Shown: positions 1-9,132 of the stretch, piece after piece
Layout: the number at the start of each line of letters is the position of its first letter
Position numbering within the stretch: position 1 is the first letter of the stretch
Assembly (NCBI GenBank): GCA_016795285.1
Contig: JAEUIC010000005.1
Location: 248,001 to 312,000, forward strand
Length of the DNA stretch: 64,000 bases
Origin: Planctomycetota bacterium
Lineage (GTDB): Bacteria > Planctomycetota > B15-G4 > SIAN01
Direction: 5' to 3'
Notes under the pieces: generated by a model
Seen by the model: the letters and a program-made list of their open reading frames with translations, nothing else
What the model was told of the DNA's origin: nothing
Database searches by the model: none
Made by a program: the position numbers and the translations under genes

Positions 1-672
1 GTGGACCGGCAGCTGCGCCGTGGTCGCGTTGATGAAGTTCACGTCCTCGGTGTTGGGCAGCAGCTTGTAGGCGAGCGACCAGAAGGTCGAGAACTCCGGC
101 GAGCGGCCGTCGGCGCAGAGCTCGCGCAGCGCTTCGGTCGAGCGCGCCGCCAGCGCGAAGCCGCAGGTGCCGATCGCGGCGATGGCCGGCGCCGTGAGCG
201 TGCCCAGGAAGAGCGCCACCGCCACCAGCAGCAGCGACTCGCACAAGAGCCCGAGCAGCGCCGCGAAGAGCGCCTCGGTCGGCTGCCCGCCCCACAGCAC
301 GATCCAGACCAGGAGCGCGCCGCCCGCCGCCGCGAGGCAGCTCCAGGTCGCGCCGACCAAGCCGAAGTACTTGCCGAGCAGGAACTCGCCGCGCGTCACG
401 TCGCGCGAGAGCAGCGGATAGAGCGTCCGGCGCTCGACCTCCTTGGCGAGGCTGAAGGCGCCGACCAGCATCGCGAGCAGGAGGCCGAGGACGGCCAGTC
501 CCGACAGCGAGAAGTCCTGCACCATCTTCAGCTCGTCCTCGACCGAGAGCCAGCCGAGCACGCGGCTGAACAGGACGAGACCGAGCGCGAAGAGCGCGAC
601 GACCAGCAGCACCTTGTCGCGCATCGCCTCGAGGAACGTGGCGCGCGCGAGGACGACGACGCGATCCCTCAT
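1..672 (-). CDS. ABC-2 type transporter permease (3' part missing)
   Basis: The window holds the first 224 codons; the end of the gene lies beyond base 1. The start ATG (672-670) overlaps the stop of the ATPase gene in an ATGA junction, so the two genes are translationally coupled and form one exporter. The N-terminus is a short cytoplasmic stretch (MRDRVVVLARATFLEA) followed by hydrophobic spans near residues 17-38 and 45-66. A cytoplasmic loop containing KEVERRTLYPLLSRDVTR follows, which is a hallmark of ABC-2 permeases that pair with a separate ATPase. Further membrane spans follow. The substrate cannot be told from sequence. Confidence 0.85.
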   Translation of the reverse strand, partial: MRDRVVVLARATFLEAMRDKVLLVVALFALGLVLFSRVLGWLSVEDELKMVQDFSLSGLAVLGLLLAMLVGAFSLAKEVERRTLYPLLSRDVTRGEFLLGKYFGLVGATWSCLAAAGGALLVWIVLWGGQPTEALFAALLGLLCESLLLVAVALFLGTLTAPAIAAIGTCGFALAARSTEALRELCADGRSPEFSTFWSLAYKLLPNTEDVNFINATTAQLPVH

Positions 673-1706
673 GTCGAGACCTCCTCGGGCTGCGGCTGGC
701 TCGAAAGCGGCTCGACCGGCGCGCTCGCGGATCGCGGCGAGCCGGCGTCTGGCGCGGCGGGATGCGCCCGCTCGTCGAGGAAGCGGACGAACCACGCCTC
801 GAGCGATTCGCGTTCGGGAGCGAGCGAGAGGAGCCGGCCGCCGGCGGCATGCACCTGCGCGGCGAACGCGGGGCCGAGGTCGGACCCCGGCAAGCACGCG
901 GTCACCGTGCCGCCGCTCGCGCGGAAGAGGGTCGCTGCCGCGGCGAGGCGCGTGCAGAGCTCCTCGGGCACCCCTTCTGCGCAGAGCTCGAAGCTGCGCG
1001 GCGCGCTCTCGAGCAGCTCGTGGATCGTGCCTTGGCGCACCAGTTCGCCGCGGTGGAGCACGACGACGCGATCGCAGAGCTCCTGCACGTCGGCCAGCAC
1101 GTGCGAGCAGAGGACGACCGTGCGGCCGAGGCGGCGCTGCTCGAGGATCAGCTCCTTCACGAGGCGCCGCCCGCTCGGGTCGAGGCCGGTGAGCGGCTCG
1201 TCGAGGATCAGCAGTTCCGGCTCGTGCAGCAGCGCTGCGGCGAGGCCGAAGCGCTGCCGCATCCCCTTGCTGAAGCCGCGGAGCCGCCGGTTCGCGGCGT
1301 CGCTCAACCCGACCCGCTCGAGCAGCGCCGGCGTGCGCTCCGCGATGGTGGCGCGGTCGAGGCCGCAGAGCCGCCCGTAGGTCATCAACCCTTCGCGCGG
1401 CGTGAGGTGCTCGTGGAAGTAGGGGTTCTCGGGCAGGTAGCCGAGCGCGCGGCGCGCCGCCGCATCGCCGCTCTCCTTGCCGAGCAGGAAGGCGGCGCCC
1501 GAGTCGGCGGCGAGCAGCCCGGTCGCGATCTTGATGGTCGTGGTCTTGCCGGCGCCGTTCTGGCCGAGCAAGCCGAAGCACTCGCCCTGCTCCACGGCGA
1601 AGGAGACGCCGCGCAAGGCGGCGACCCGCGGCTTCAGCAGCCCGGGCTTGAACCCCTTCACCAGTTGGCGAACCTCGAGCACGGTCCGCATCGGCGCTCG
1701 CTCCAT
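669..1706 (-). CDS. ABC transporter ATP-binding protein (ABC-2 exporter)
   Basis: The protein has 345 residues and is the nucleotide-binding subunit of an exporter with the downstream permease. The Walker A motif GQNGAGKT lies at residues 48-55, the signature FSKGM at about 145-149, Walker B ELLILDE at 164-170 and the H-loop His at about 202. The final 120 residues are an accessory C-terminal domain, as in the CcmA/NatA-like group. The annotated start gives MERAP; a second ATG five codons later (MRTVLEV) is equally plausible. It is transcribed away from the pseudouridine synthase, sharing a 146-bp upstream region. Substrate unknown. Confidence 0.93.
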   Translation of the reverse strand: MERAPMRTVLEVRQLVKGFKPGLLKPRVAALRGVSFAVEQGECFGLLGQNGAGKTTTIKIATGLLAADSGAAFLLGKESGDAAARRALGYLPENPYFHEHLTPREGLMTYGRLCGLDRATIAERTPALLERVGLSDAANRRLRGFSKGMRQRFGLAAALLHEPELLILDEPLTGLDPSGRRLVKELILEQRRLGRTVVLCSHVLADVQELCDRVVVLHRGELVRQGTIHELLESAPRSFELCAEGVPEELCTRLAAAATLFRASGGTVTACLPGSDLGPAFAAQVHAAGGRLLSLAPERESLEAWFVRFLDERAHPAAPDAGSPRSASAPVEPLSSQPQPEEVST

Positions 1707-1746
1707 GACGACCGGCCGCTGGCGGCGCGCCAGTCGGCAAACTCTT

Positions 1747-1763
1747 CCGACAACCGCTGTCGG
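1747..1763. promoter_or_regulatory. Inverted repeat in divergent promoter region
   Basis: A perfect 6-bp inverted repeat with a 5-bp centre (CCGACA-ACCGC-TGTCGG) lies in the 146-bp space between the divergent ABC ATPase and pseudouridine synthase genes. It could be an operator or a chance palindrome in GC-rich DNA. No convincing -35/-10 boxes were recognised. Confidence 0.25.
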
Positions 1764-1852
1764 CAGCGCGCCCCCTTCCGCTTGAGGGCGCGTCGCGAGG
1801 GCGGGGCCCGAGGACCCGCGCGCGGCACCCGCCGCAGGAGGGGCGAGCGCCC

Positions 1853-2800
1853 GTGAACGACGGCTTCACCTACCGCGAGCAGCTGCCCGACCGCGCCGCC
1901 GGCCGCGTGCTGCTCGACTGGCTCGTCGAACGGTGGCGCCACGGCGACCGCGCGCACTGGAGCGAGCGCCTCGCACGCGGCGAGGTGACGCTCGAGGGGG
2001 TGCCGGCGACCGGTGGCGAGCCGCTCACCGCGGGGCGCTCGCTCGCGTGGCAGCGGCCGCCGTGGGAGGAGCCGGCCGCGCCGCTCGGTTGCGCGCTGCT
2101 CTTCCGCGACGACCACTTCCTCGCGATCGCCAAGCCGGCCGGCCTGCCGACCATGCCGTCGGGCGGCCGCTACCTCCACCACACGCTGCTCCATCAGGTG
2201 CGCCGCCGTTTCCCCGAGGCGACGCCGCTCCACCGGCTCGACCGCGGCACGTCGGGGCTCGTCCTCTTCGCGCGCACCGCCGCCGCGCGCACCGCCGGCT
2301 CGGCGCTCTTCCACGACGGCGCGATCGAGCGCCACTACCGCGGCCGCGTGGTCGGCCCGCCGATCGCCGCGCCGTTCACCATCGACCTGCCGATCGGCGA
2401 GCGCCCCCATCCGACGCTCGGCCGCGTCTTCTGCGCCGTCGCGCCGGGCAGCGCGGGCACGCCCGGTCGCGCCGCGCGCACCGATGTCGCGCCGCTCGAC
2501 CACGACGCGGCGACCGGCCGCTCGCGGGTCGCGATCCGCATCGGGAGCGGCCGCCCCCACCAGATCCGCATCCACCTCGCGGCGGCGGGTTGGCCGCTCG
2601 AGGGCGAGCCCTTCTTCGGGCCGGGCGGCACGCCGCTCGAAGGGACGCGCGCGCGACCGGGCGACGTCGGCTACCAGCTGCACGCGATCGCGCTGGTGGC
2701 GGACCATCCGCTCGGCGGCGCGCCGCTCCACCTCTGGTGCGCGCCGCCGCCGGCGCTGCGCCTGCGCGACGAGGTACCGAGCGCGCCGCGGCCGGCGTAA
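1853..2800 (+). CDS. RluA-family pseudouridine synthase
   Basis: This 315-residue enzyme should isomerise specific uridines of rRNA or tRNA to pseudouridine. The catalytic-Asp motif HRLDRGTSG is clear, with Asp at about residue 130. It is preceded by the RluA core segment DDHFLAIAKPAGLPT and followed near residue 225 by GRPHQIRIHLAA, the family's third conserved block. Residues ~10-70 look like an S4-type RNA-binding segment. The GTG start at 1853 is chosen because a strong purine-rich site (AGGAGGGG) lies about 8-10 bases upstream. Which RNA site is modified cannot be assigned. Confidence 0.92.
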   Translation: MNDGFTYREQLPDRAAGRVLLDWLVERWRHGDRAHWSERLARGEVTLEGVPATGGEPLTAGRSLAWQRPPWEEPAAPLGCALLFRDDHFLAIAKPAGLPTMPSGGRYLHHTLLHQVRRRFPEATPLHRLDRGTSGLVLFARTAAARTAGSALFHDGAIERHYRGRVVGPPIAAPFTIDLPIGERPHPTLGRVFCAVAPGSAGTPGRAARTDVAPLDHDAATGRSRVAIRIGSGRPHQIRIHLAAAGWPLEGEPFFGPGGTPLEGTRARPGDVGYQLHAIALVADHPLGGAPLHLWCAPPPALRLRDEVPSAPRPA

Positions 2801-2853
2801 CCTCGCCCGAGCTTCGCACGCCCGAGGTGCCCGCGATTCGCCGAGGAGAGGCC

Positions 2854-3660
2854 GTGGCCGACGCGACCCACCACAGCAGCGCCAGCAGCAGCAGCAGCGC
2901 CAGAGCCCCCACTAGCAGCGGCGCGCTGATCGAGGCGAGGAACGTCTTCCGCCTCTATCCCGGCGCGCGCGACACGGCGCCGGTGCTGCAGGACGTCTCC
3001 CTCGCGCTGCCCGAGGGGAAGTTCATCGTGATCATGGGGCCGAGCGGCTCGGGCAAGTCGACGCTGCTCCACCTGCTCTGCGGGCTCGATCTCCCCTCGT
3101 CGGGGCAGATCTTCCTCGCCGGCCAGGAACTCACCGCGATGGACGACGAGGCGCGCACGCAGTTGCGCCGCGCGTGGGTCGGCTTCGTCTTCCAGTTCTA
3201 CAACCTCGTGCCGAACCTGACGGTCGGCGAGAACCTCGCGCTGCCGCTCCTGCTGCAGGGGATCACCGATCCGCGCAAGGACCCGCGCTACGAGGAGATC
3301 GCCCGCCTCTTCGGCCTGCAGGACAAGCTCGGCCGCCGGCCGCACGAGCTGTCGGGCGGCGAGATGCAGCGCACCTCGATCGCGCGCGCGGTGATCCACC
3401 AGCCGCGCGCCGTCTTCGCCGACGAACCGACCGGCAACCTCTCAACCAAGGCGGGGCTCGAGGTGATGGAGCACCTGAAGAAGGCGGTCGACCTGCTCCA
3501 CCGCACCGTCGTGCTGGTGACCCACAACCCGCGCGACGCCCGCTTCGCCGACGAACTCCATTTCCTGAAGGACGGTCGCATCGACCCGGCCTGGTCGCTG
3601 CGCGGAGGGCCGCTCGATGAACATCGCATCCATGCTCGCCTGGAGGAGCTTGGCATCTAG
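2854..3660 (+). CDS. ABC transporter ATP-binding protein, LolD/MacB type
   Basis: ATPase of 268 residues for the FtsX-type permease that follows. Walker A GPSGSGKS is at 62-69, the signature LSGGE at 166-170, Walker B AVFADE at 186-191, and a switch His lies in the segment VLVTHNPRDA. The frame stays open far upstream, but the real start is taken as GTG 2854 because CGAGGAGAG lies just before it and homology begins near residue 24. The first 22 residues are Ser/Ala-rich low complexity, encoded by AGC-type repeats. The gene end overlaps the permease start by 44 bases, so the pair is co-translated. Likely role: lipoprotein or small-molecule transport at the inner membrane. Confidence 0.9.
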   Translation: MADATHHSSASSSSSARAPTSSGALIEARNVFRLYPGARDTAPVLQDVSLALPEGKFIVIMGPSGSGKSTLLHLLCGLDLPSSGQIFLAGQELTAMDDEARTQLRRAWVGFVFQFYNLVPNLTVGENLALPLLLQGITDPRKDPRYEEIARLFGLQDKLGRRPHELSGGEMQRTSIARAVIHQPRAVFADEPTGNLSTKAGLEVMEHLKKAVDLLHRTVVLVTHNPRDARFADELHFLKDGRIDPAWSLRGGPLDEHRIHARLEELGI

Positions 3661-6244
3661 GCCGGCGCGCTCCTTCACCGCAGCGCTCGGGATCGCGGTC
3701 GGCATCGCCACCGTCGTCTCGGTGCAGGTGGTCGACCACAACACGATCCTCACCCAGCAGCTGAAGTCGCAGGTCGCGGTGCTCGGCCACCCCGACGTCG
3801 AGATCAAGCCGCATGCGACCGGCCTGCCGGACGGCGGCGCCGCGCCGGCGGAGCTGGCCGGCGATCGCGACCTGGCGGTCTTCTGCGGCCTCTTCTACGG
3901 CCACGCCGAGCGCGTCGTCGCCGCGCCGCCACCAGGCGCCACGCCGGCGGAGTCGGACGGCGCGGAGCGCCACGGCGTCGACCTCACCACGCTCGCGCTC
4001 GGCCCGCTCGCCGCGTCGGCCTTCGGCGCCTACTCGATCAGCGAGGGGCGCGACTTCGCCGCCGCCGACGCGCGCGAGCTGCTGCTGCCCGAGCGGCTCG
4101 CGGCCGAACTCGGCCTCGCGATCGGCGACTCGGTGACGCTGCAGAGCGTCGTGCCGGTCCGCGAAGGGTGCCGCGACGGCAAGGTCGTGCGCCTCAAGCC
4201 GAGCGGTCCGCAGGCGACGCCCGGCGCGCCGCTCGCGTTCACGCTGGTCGGCCTGCTCGGCCCCGGCAACGTCGGCTCGCAGCCGGTCGCAGTGCTGCCG
4301 TTCGAGAGCGCGGCGCAGCTCTACGCCGGCGTGCCGGTGCAGCCGACCTGGTGGGGTCGCCTGGCGGACGGCGCCGTCTGGCAAGACCTCGCGCAGCGGC
4401 TGAAGGAGCGCTACGTCGTCGAGAAGCCGAAGGGGGCGATGATCGGCGAGCGGATCGACCAGAAGGCGTTCCGCAAGTCGCTCGGCATCACGAGCTGCCT
4501 CGCGCTGCTGCTCGGGCTCTTCGTGATCTACAACGCCTTCTCGATGGCGCTGGTCGAGCGGGTGCGCGAGATCGGCTTGCTGCGCGCGCTCGGCCTCACG
4601 CGCGGCGAGATCGCGCGCGCGGTGCTGCTCGAGGGGCTCCTGCTGGCGATCGGCGGCGCGCTGCTCGGCGGCATGCTGTCGGTGGCGCTGGTCGGGCTGA
4701 TGAACCTGCTCAACATCACCACGCTCGGCGCCAACAAGCCGCTGCAGATCCTCGAGGTGCCGTGGCCCACCGTGCTGGGCGTCACCGCGCTCGGGATGCT
4801 CTTCGCGCTGTTCGGCATGGCGTCGCCGCTGCTGCGCGCGCGCCACCTCTCGGTGCTGGAAGCACTGCGCGCGGGGCGGCTCGCGCTGCGCGCCGACCCC
4901 GGCTTCTCGCTGCGCGTCGGGCTCCTGCTCGGCACGCCGCTGATGATCCCGCTGGTCTTCGCGCTGGTGACGCCGCCGCTCGGCGAGCGCCAATCGCAGG
5001 TGCAGGGGCTGATCCTCATGCTGGCCGGCGTGGTGGCCGCCTTCTTCCTGCTGCTGCTCGCGGTGCCGGGGCTGATCCATCGGCTGGTCGGCGCGGTGCT
5101 GTGGCCCCTGCGCCTCGCGCTGCCGATCGAGGCGCGCCTCGCCGCGGCGGCGGTGCGCGGCGCGCGGCAACGGGTGCTCGGCACGCTGACCGGCTTGGCG
5201 GTGGTGGTCGCGGCGGTCTTCGTGGTGCGCGCGGTGAACGACGGCTTCCTCGACGAGATCGACCGCTTCTCGCAGCGCGCCGCCGGCGGCCGCCTCTTCG
5301 TCCGCACGCGCGCGCTCCCCCGCGACGAGGCGCTGCGTCTGCTGTCGCTGCCCGAGGTGGCGCGCGTCGACTGCCTCTCCGCCGAGGTGCTGGTCCCCTT
5401 CCCGCTCCGCGGCCTGCGCGCGGCGTCGCTGCAGGCCGAAGCGGCGCGCCTGCGCCTCTCCGACGCGGCGCTGGCCGACTTCGCGCGCGGCGAATCGCTG
5501 CTCCTCTCGAACTTCCTCGCCGAGCAGATGGGGTGGCGGAGCGGCGACCTAGTGACCGTGCCGACCTTCTCGGGACCGCAGGAGTTCCGCATCGCGGCGA
5601 TCAGCGACGAGCTGGGTTACTGGCCCGACGATCGCCGCTTCGCGCTGGTCGAGATGGGCCGCCTCGACGAGCTCTTCTGCGTCGACGACTCGCAAGGGCG
5701 CCACTTCATCCTGACGCTGAAGCCCGGCAGCGACGGCCGCGCCCTCGAGCGCGAACTCGCCGCGCGGCTGCCCGACTCGCCCGATCGGCAGATCCGCTCG
5801 GCGGAGACGCTCACCGACTTCTACTTGGCCGACGGACGGCGCGACTTCTACGTCTTCGACGTGATCCTCTGGAGCACCGCGGCGCTGGCGGCGATCGGCC
5901 TGCTCAACTCGCTCACCATCGCGCTGCTCGAGCGGCAGCGCGAGATCGGCCTCCTGCGCACGCTCGGTCTCACCGCGCGGCAGATCGGCCGCATGCTGAT
6001 GGCCGAGGCGCTGGCGCTCGGCGTGGTGGGCGGCGTGCTGGCGGCGCTGCTCGCGGCGCCGGTCAGCAAGCTGGTGCTCGACGCGGTGCGCGTCATCAGC
6101 CGGCTCGACCTGCGCTACTGGTTCACGCCGGCGCGCTTCGCGGCGCCGCTGCTGGCCGCCATCGCCATCGCGCTGCTCGCCGCGTGGTGGCCGGCGCGGC
6201 GCGGCGGACGGGTCGCGGAGGGGGCGCTGAACCGCCACGAGTAG
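3617..6244 (+). CDS. FtsX-like ABC transporter permease (two-domain, 875 aa)
   Basis: Inner-membrane permease with the duplicated FtsX architecture. It has an N-terminal membrane helix (about residues 20-38), a large extracytoplasmic domain, a first FtsX block around 290-410, several helices, a second extracytoplasmic domain, and a second FtsX block around 750-870. The repeated motifs REIGLLRALGLTRGEI and REIGLLRTLGLTARQI mark the two blocks. About eight membrane spans match the long LolC/YknZ/SalY-like permeases that combine both halves in one chain. It is overlapped by and coupled to the ATPase upstream. No adaptor or outer-membrane partner is adjacent, unlike the second efflux system at 49544-55510. 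Substrate unknown. Confidence 0.9.
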   Translation: MNIASMLAWRSLASRPARSFTAALGIAVGIATVVSVQVVDHNTILTQQLKSQVAVLGHPDVEIKPHATGLPDGGAAPAELAGDRDLAVFCGLFYGHAERVVAAPPPGATPAESDGAERHGVDLTTLALGPLAASAFGAYSISEGRDFAAADARELLLPERLAAELGLAIGDSVTLQSVVPVREGCRDGKVVRLKPSGPQATPGAPLAFTLVGLLGPGNVGSQPVAVLPFESAAQLYAGVPVQPTWWGRLADGAVWQDLAQRLKERYVVEKPKGAMIGERIDQKAFRKSLGITSCLALLLGLFVIYNAFSMALVERVREIGLLRALGLTRGEIARAVLLEGLLLAIGGALLGGMLSVALVGLMNLLNITTLGANKPLQILEVPWPTVLGVTALGMLFALFGMASPLLRARHLSVLEALRAGRLALRADPGFSLRVGLLLGTPLMIPLVFALVTPPLGERQSQVQGLILMLAGVVAAFFLLLLAVPGLIHRLVGAVLWPLRLALPIEARLAAAAVRGARQRVLGTLTGLAVVVAAVFVVRAVNDGFLDEIDRFSQRAAGGRLFVRTRALPRDEALRLLSLPEVARVDCLSAEVLVPFPLRGLRAASLQAEAARLRLSDAALADFARGESLLLSNFLAEQMGWRSGDLVTVPTFSGPQEFRIAAISDELGYWPDDRRFALVEMGRLDELFCVDDSQGRHFILTLKPGSDGRALERELAARLPDSPDRQIRSAETLTDFYLADGRRDFYVFDVILWSTAALAAIGLLNSLTIALLERQREIGLLRTLGLTARQIGRMLMAEALALGVVGGVLAALLAAPVSKLVLDAVRVISRLDLRYWFTPARFAAPLLAAIAIALLAAWWPARRGGRVAEGALNRHE

Positions 6245-6280
6245 CGGCGCGCGCGCCCGCTTCGCGAGCCGCCCGCGCCG

Positions 6281-7219
6281 TCAACGCGCCGCGGGCGGCG
6301 GCGCGATCCGGCCGGAGCGCTGCACCACCAGCACGCCGAGCAGCACCAGCGCCATCCCGACCCAGAAGGGCCACGCGAGCGGCGGCACGAGGGTGGCGCC
6401 GAGCCACGCCGGCCCGCCCACCGCCAGCAGCGACTGGAGCAGCGCGGTGGCGGGCGGCTGCGCGTTCATGCAGACGGCGACCTGCACCGGATGGAGGTGC
6501 TTCAGCAGCTGGCTCCAGAGCAGGTTCATGGTGACGCTGGTGATCACCACCATGTAGCCGAGCCCGAGCCACGCGCTGGTGGGCACCGCGGCGAAGTTCG
6601 TCTGCTTCAGCGCAAGGCCGCCGATCGGCATGGTCGCGAGCGCGCCGAGGATCAGCGTCCACGCGGTCACCGTGCGCGGATCGTGACGGCGCGACAGCGC
6701 GCGCGTCGCGACCGTGCAGAAGACCCACGCCGCCACCGCCGCCAGCAGCAGCAGGTCGCCGCCGCGCACCTTGGCCGCCTCGGCGCCCCCCTCCCACGGC
6801 TCGAGCACCACCAGCGCTCCCGACAGCGCCACCAGCACGCCGAGCAGCTTCGCGCGCCGCGGCAGCGCCCTCTCCAGCCAGCTCGTGAAGAGCAGCACGC
6901 CGAGCGGCGTCAACGCGTACATCAGCGCGCCGTGGCTCGGCACGCTCGCCTTCAAGCCGCGCAGGAAGAGGTACTGGTTGATCGGCACGTGGAGGATGCC
7001 GAGCCCGAAGAGCTTCGCCCACGTCGGACCGTCGAAGTTCGGCTTCGGGATGACGGTGCCGGTCAGCAGGAGCAGCACGAAGGTCGTGCCCAGCGCGCGC
7101 GCGAGCGTCAGCGCCTCGGGCGACTTGAAGCCGTCGGCAGCGAGCTTGCTCAACACGTAGGTGCCGGCGGCGCAGGCGACGTGGGTCGCCATCAAGGCGA
7201 ACTGGGTGGAGCGTCTCAT
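6281..7219 (-). CDS. DMT-superfamily (EamA) transporter
   Basis: A 312-residue integral membrane protein with about ten predicted helices arranged as two EamA repeats, as in drug/metabolite exporters. The N-terminus (RRSTQFALMATHVACAAGTY) enters the membrane at once. Two Pro/Gly-rich helices near the middle and end of each half follow the family pattern. The start at 7219 overlaps the stop of the DUF455 gene (ATGA at 7216-7219), so it is the third gene of a coupled operon with the alcohol dehydrogenase and DUF455 protein. Substrate cannot be assigned. Confidence 0.88.
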   Translation of the reverse strand: MRRSTQFALMATHVACAAGTYVLSKLAADGFKSPEALTLARALGTTFVLLLLTGTVIPKPNFDGPTWAKLFGLGILHVPINQYLFLRGLKASVPSHGALMYALTPLGVLLFTSWLERALPRRAKLLGVLVALSGALVVLEPWEGGAEAAKVRGGDLLLLAAVAAWVFCTVATRALSRRHDPRTVTAWTLILGALATMPIGGLALKQTNFAAVPTSAWLGLGYMVVITSVTMNLLWSQLLKHLHPVQVAVCMNAQPPATALLQSLLAVGGPAWLGATLVPPLAWPFWVGMALVLLGVLVVQRSGRIAPPPAAR

Positions 7220-8067
7220 CGGGGGGTGCGTTCCGCGGCGTCCACGGTGTCCGCCCTGTCGACGGCGTCGGCGGGCTCGGCGAGCCCGTCGAGTTCGCGC
7301 TCGCTGAAGCCGGCGGCGAGCCGCCCCGCGCGGTCGAGCGGCGGCGGCGCGCTGCGGCGCGGGCGGAGCGGCCGCGCGAGCGCGAGGAAGTGCCGCTCGG
7401 CATCGAGGCCGCGGCGCGCGCAGGCGACGCGATGCCAGCGCGTGCCGATCGCGACGTGGCCGATCTCGTCGCGGTAGACGCGGTCGAGCAGCGCCGCCGA
7501 CGCCTCGTCGCCCGCCGCGCGCAGCTCGTGGCGCAACTTCGCCGAGACGTCGAGCCCCTTCGCCTCCAGCACGCGCGGCACGATCGCGAGTCGATCGGGC
7601 AGCTCCGGGAAGCGGATCGCCGTCTCCCAGAGGCCGAGGTGGAGCGGCTCCTCGCCGAGCTCCCCGCCGAGTTCGTGCAGGCGCGCCAGCAGCAGGCGCG
7701 CGTGGAGCGCCTCCTCGCCGGCGATCGCCAGCATGTCGCGGTAGTAGTCCGCCTCCTCGCCCGGGAAGTCGGCGACGGCGAGCAGCGCGAGCTCGATGGC
7801 GCAGAGCTCGATGTGGGCGACCGCGTGGATCAGCGAGCGGCGGCCGCGGGCGTCGCAGAGGTCGGCGCGCCGGCGCGTGGCGAGCGAGCCGGTCACCACG
7901 ACGCGCGCCGGGCGGGCCGGGCGCTGCGGCGCGCCGCGCTCGAAGCGCGGATCGAGGGCGCCGCGGCGGGCGGCTTCGCAGAGCGCGTCGGCCGCGGCGA
8001 TCTTGCGCAGGACGTCGGGCTCGGCCAGCACGGCGGCGACGTCGGCGGCGAGGCCGGTCGCGCTCAT
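7216..8067 (-). CDS. DUF455 ferritin-like protein
   Basis: The protein has 283 residues. The middle of the chain reads HAVAHIELCAIELALLAVA and later AIAGEEALHARLLLARLHEL and YRDEIGHVAIG. These are spaced Glu/His pairs on helices, as expected for a di-metal four-helix bundle of the ferritin-like/MiaE-like fold, and they match the DUF455 family. The biochemical role of DUF455 is not established; oxidative chemistry or metal binding are the family-level guesses. Start and stop overlap both neighbours by four bases, between the alcohol dehydrogenase and the DMT transporter, so the three are co-translated. The C-terminal 50 residues are Asp/Ala-rich and poorly conserved in appearance. Confidence 0.82.
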   Translation of the reverse strand: MSATGLAADVAAVLAEPDVLRKIAAADALCEAARRGALDPRFERGAPQRPARPARVVVTGSLATRRRADLCDARGRRSLIHAVAHIELCAIELALLAVADFPGEEADYYRDMLAIAGEEALHARLLLARLHELGGELGEEPLHLGLWETAIRFPELPDRLAIVPRVLEAKGLDVSAKLRHELRAAGDEASAALLDRVYRDEIGHVAIGTRWHRVACARRGLDAERHFLALARPLRPRRSAPPPLDRAGRLAAGFSERELDGLAEPADAVDRADTVDAAERTPR

Positions 8068-9068
8068 GCGGAGCGCTCCGGCGCGGCACGCAGGTCGGGC
8101 GCGACGTCGATCACCACCTTGAGCGTGCCGGGCCGCGCGGCGTGGTCGAGCGCGCGGTCGGCCTGCGCCAGCGGGTAGCGCGCGACGATCAGCGGCCGCG
8201 GATCGAGGAACCCCTCCGCCAGCGCGGAGAGCGCCGGCGCGAAGTCGCCGCAGCGCGACCCCTGCAGCGTGATCTCGTCGACCACCAGCGCGGCGAGCGG
8301 CAGCGTCGAGGGCGCTTCGGTCGTCGTCTTCAGGATCAGCGTGCCGCGCGGCGCGACGCGGCCGAGCGCATGGGCGACCGCGTCGGCGCGCCCGCTCGCC
8401 TCGACCACCAGCGGGAAGCGCTGGTGCGCCGCGAACGCGAACGGCGTGGTCGCGTCCAGCAGCGGCTCGCCGAGGTGGAGGGCGCCGGCCGGCAGCAGCG
8501 CGGCGCGCTCGGGATGGCGGCCCGCCACCAGCACCGCGACGCCGTGCAGCGCCAGCGCGTGGACGCAGAGCAGCCCGAGCCGCCCGTCCCCCACCACCAG
8601 CGCTTCCGGCACCGCCGTGAGGTCGACCTGTTCGGCGATCGCGAAGGCGGCGGCGAGCGGCTCGGTGAAGAGCGCCGCGTCGTCGCTCACCTCGGGCGGC
8701 AGCGGATGGAGGTTCGTGGCGGGGAGCACGAGCTGCTCGGCGAAGGCGCCGGAGCGGCCGAGGATCCCGAGCACGCTGCGGGTCGCGCAATGGCGCGCGA
8801 GGCCGCTCCGGCAGCGCTCGCAGCGGCCGCAACTGGCGTTGATCTCGCCGACCACGCGCTGGCCGGCGAGCGGCCCGTCGAGCGCGACGCCGACGAACTC
8901 GTGGCCCGGCACGCCGGCGAACCCCAGGTAGCCGCGCCGCAACGCGAGGTCGGTGGCGCAGATGCCCGCGGCGCGCACGGCGACGCGCACTTCCCCTGCG
9001 GCCGCCACGGGCAGGGCGACGTCGTCGCGCACCGTCGCCCGCCCGTCCGCGATCACCAGCGCCCGCAT
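8064..9068 (-). CDS. Zinc-dependent alcohol dehydrogenase-like (MDR family)
   Basis: This 334-residue medium-chain dehydrogenase should oxidise or reduce an unknown alcohol/polyol with NAD(P). The catalytic-zinc ligands are Cys37 (AAGICATD) and His56-Glu57 (GVPGHEF). A full structural-zinc set lies at Cys80, Cys83, Cys86 and Cys94. The cofactor fold begins around residue 156 with VVGDGRLGLL; the usual GxGxxG is GDGRLG. It is first gene of the operon with the DUF455 protein and the DMT transporter, with an ATGA overlap into the next gene. Substrate not determinable. Confidence 0.88.
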   Translation of the reverse strand: MRALVIADGRATVRDDVALPVAAAGEVRVAVRAAGICATDLALRRGYLGFAGVPGHEFVGVALDGPLAGQRVVGEINASCGRCERCRSGLARHCATRSVLGILGRSGAFAEQLVLPATNLHPLPPEVSDDAALFTEPLAAAFAIAEQVDLTAVPEALVVGDGRLGLLCVHALALHGVAVLVAGRHPERAALLPAGALHLGEPLLDATTPFAFAAHQRFPLVVEASGRADAVAHALGRVAPRGTLILKTTTEAPSTLPLAALVVDEITLQGSRCGDFAPALSALAEGFLDPRPLIVARYPLAQADRALDHAARPGTLKVVIDVAPDLRAAPERSA

Positions 9069-9132
9069 CGCACCCTCCCGCCGCGGCGCCCTCCACGGCC
9101 CGTGGGCTCGACGCGGCGCACCCGCCCGCCGG

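Noticed and set aside
1..1380. Long plus-strand frame at the window start
   Set aside because: It is antisense to the ABC-2 permease and ATPase, both of which have clear family motifs and an ATGA junction.
2854..2920. AGC-rich tract at the start of the ABC ATPase gene as a functional repeat
   Set aside because: The Ser/Ala stretch is short, irregular and in the poorly conserved leader of the protein; low-complexity coding sequence explains it.
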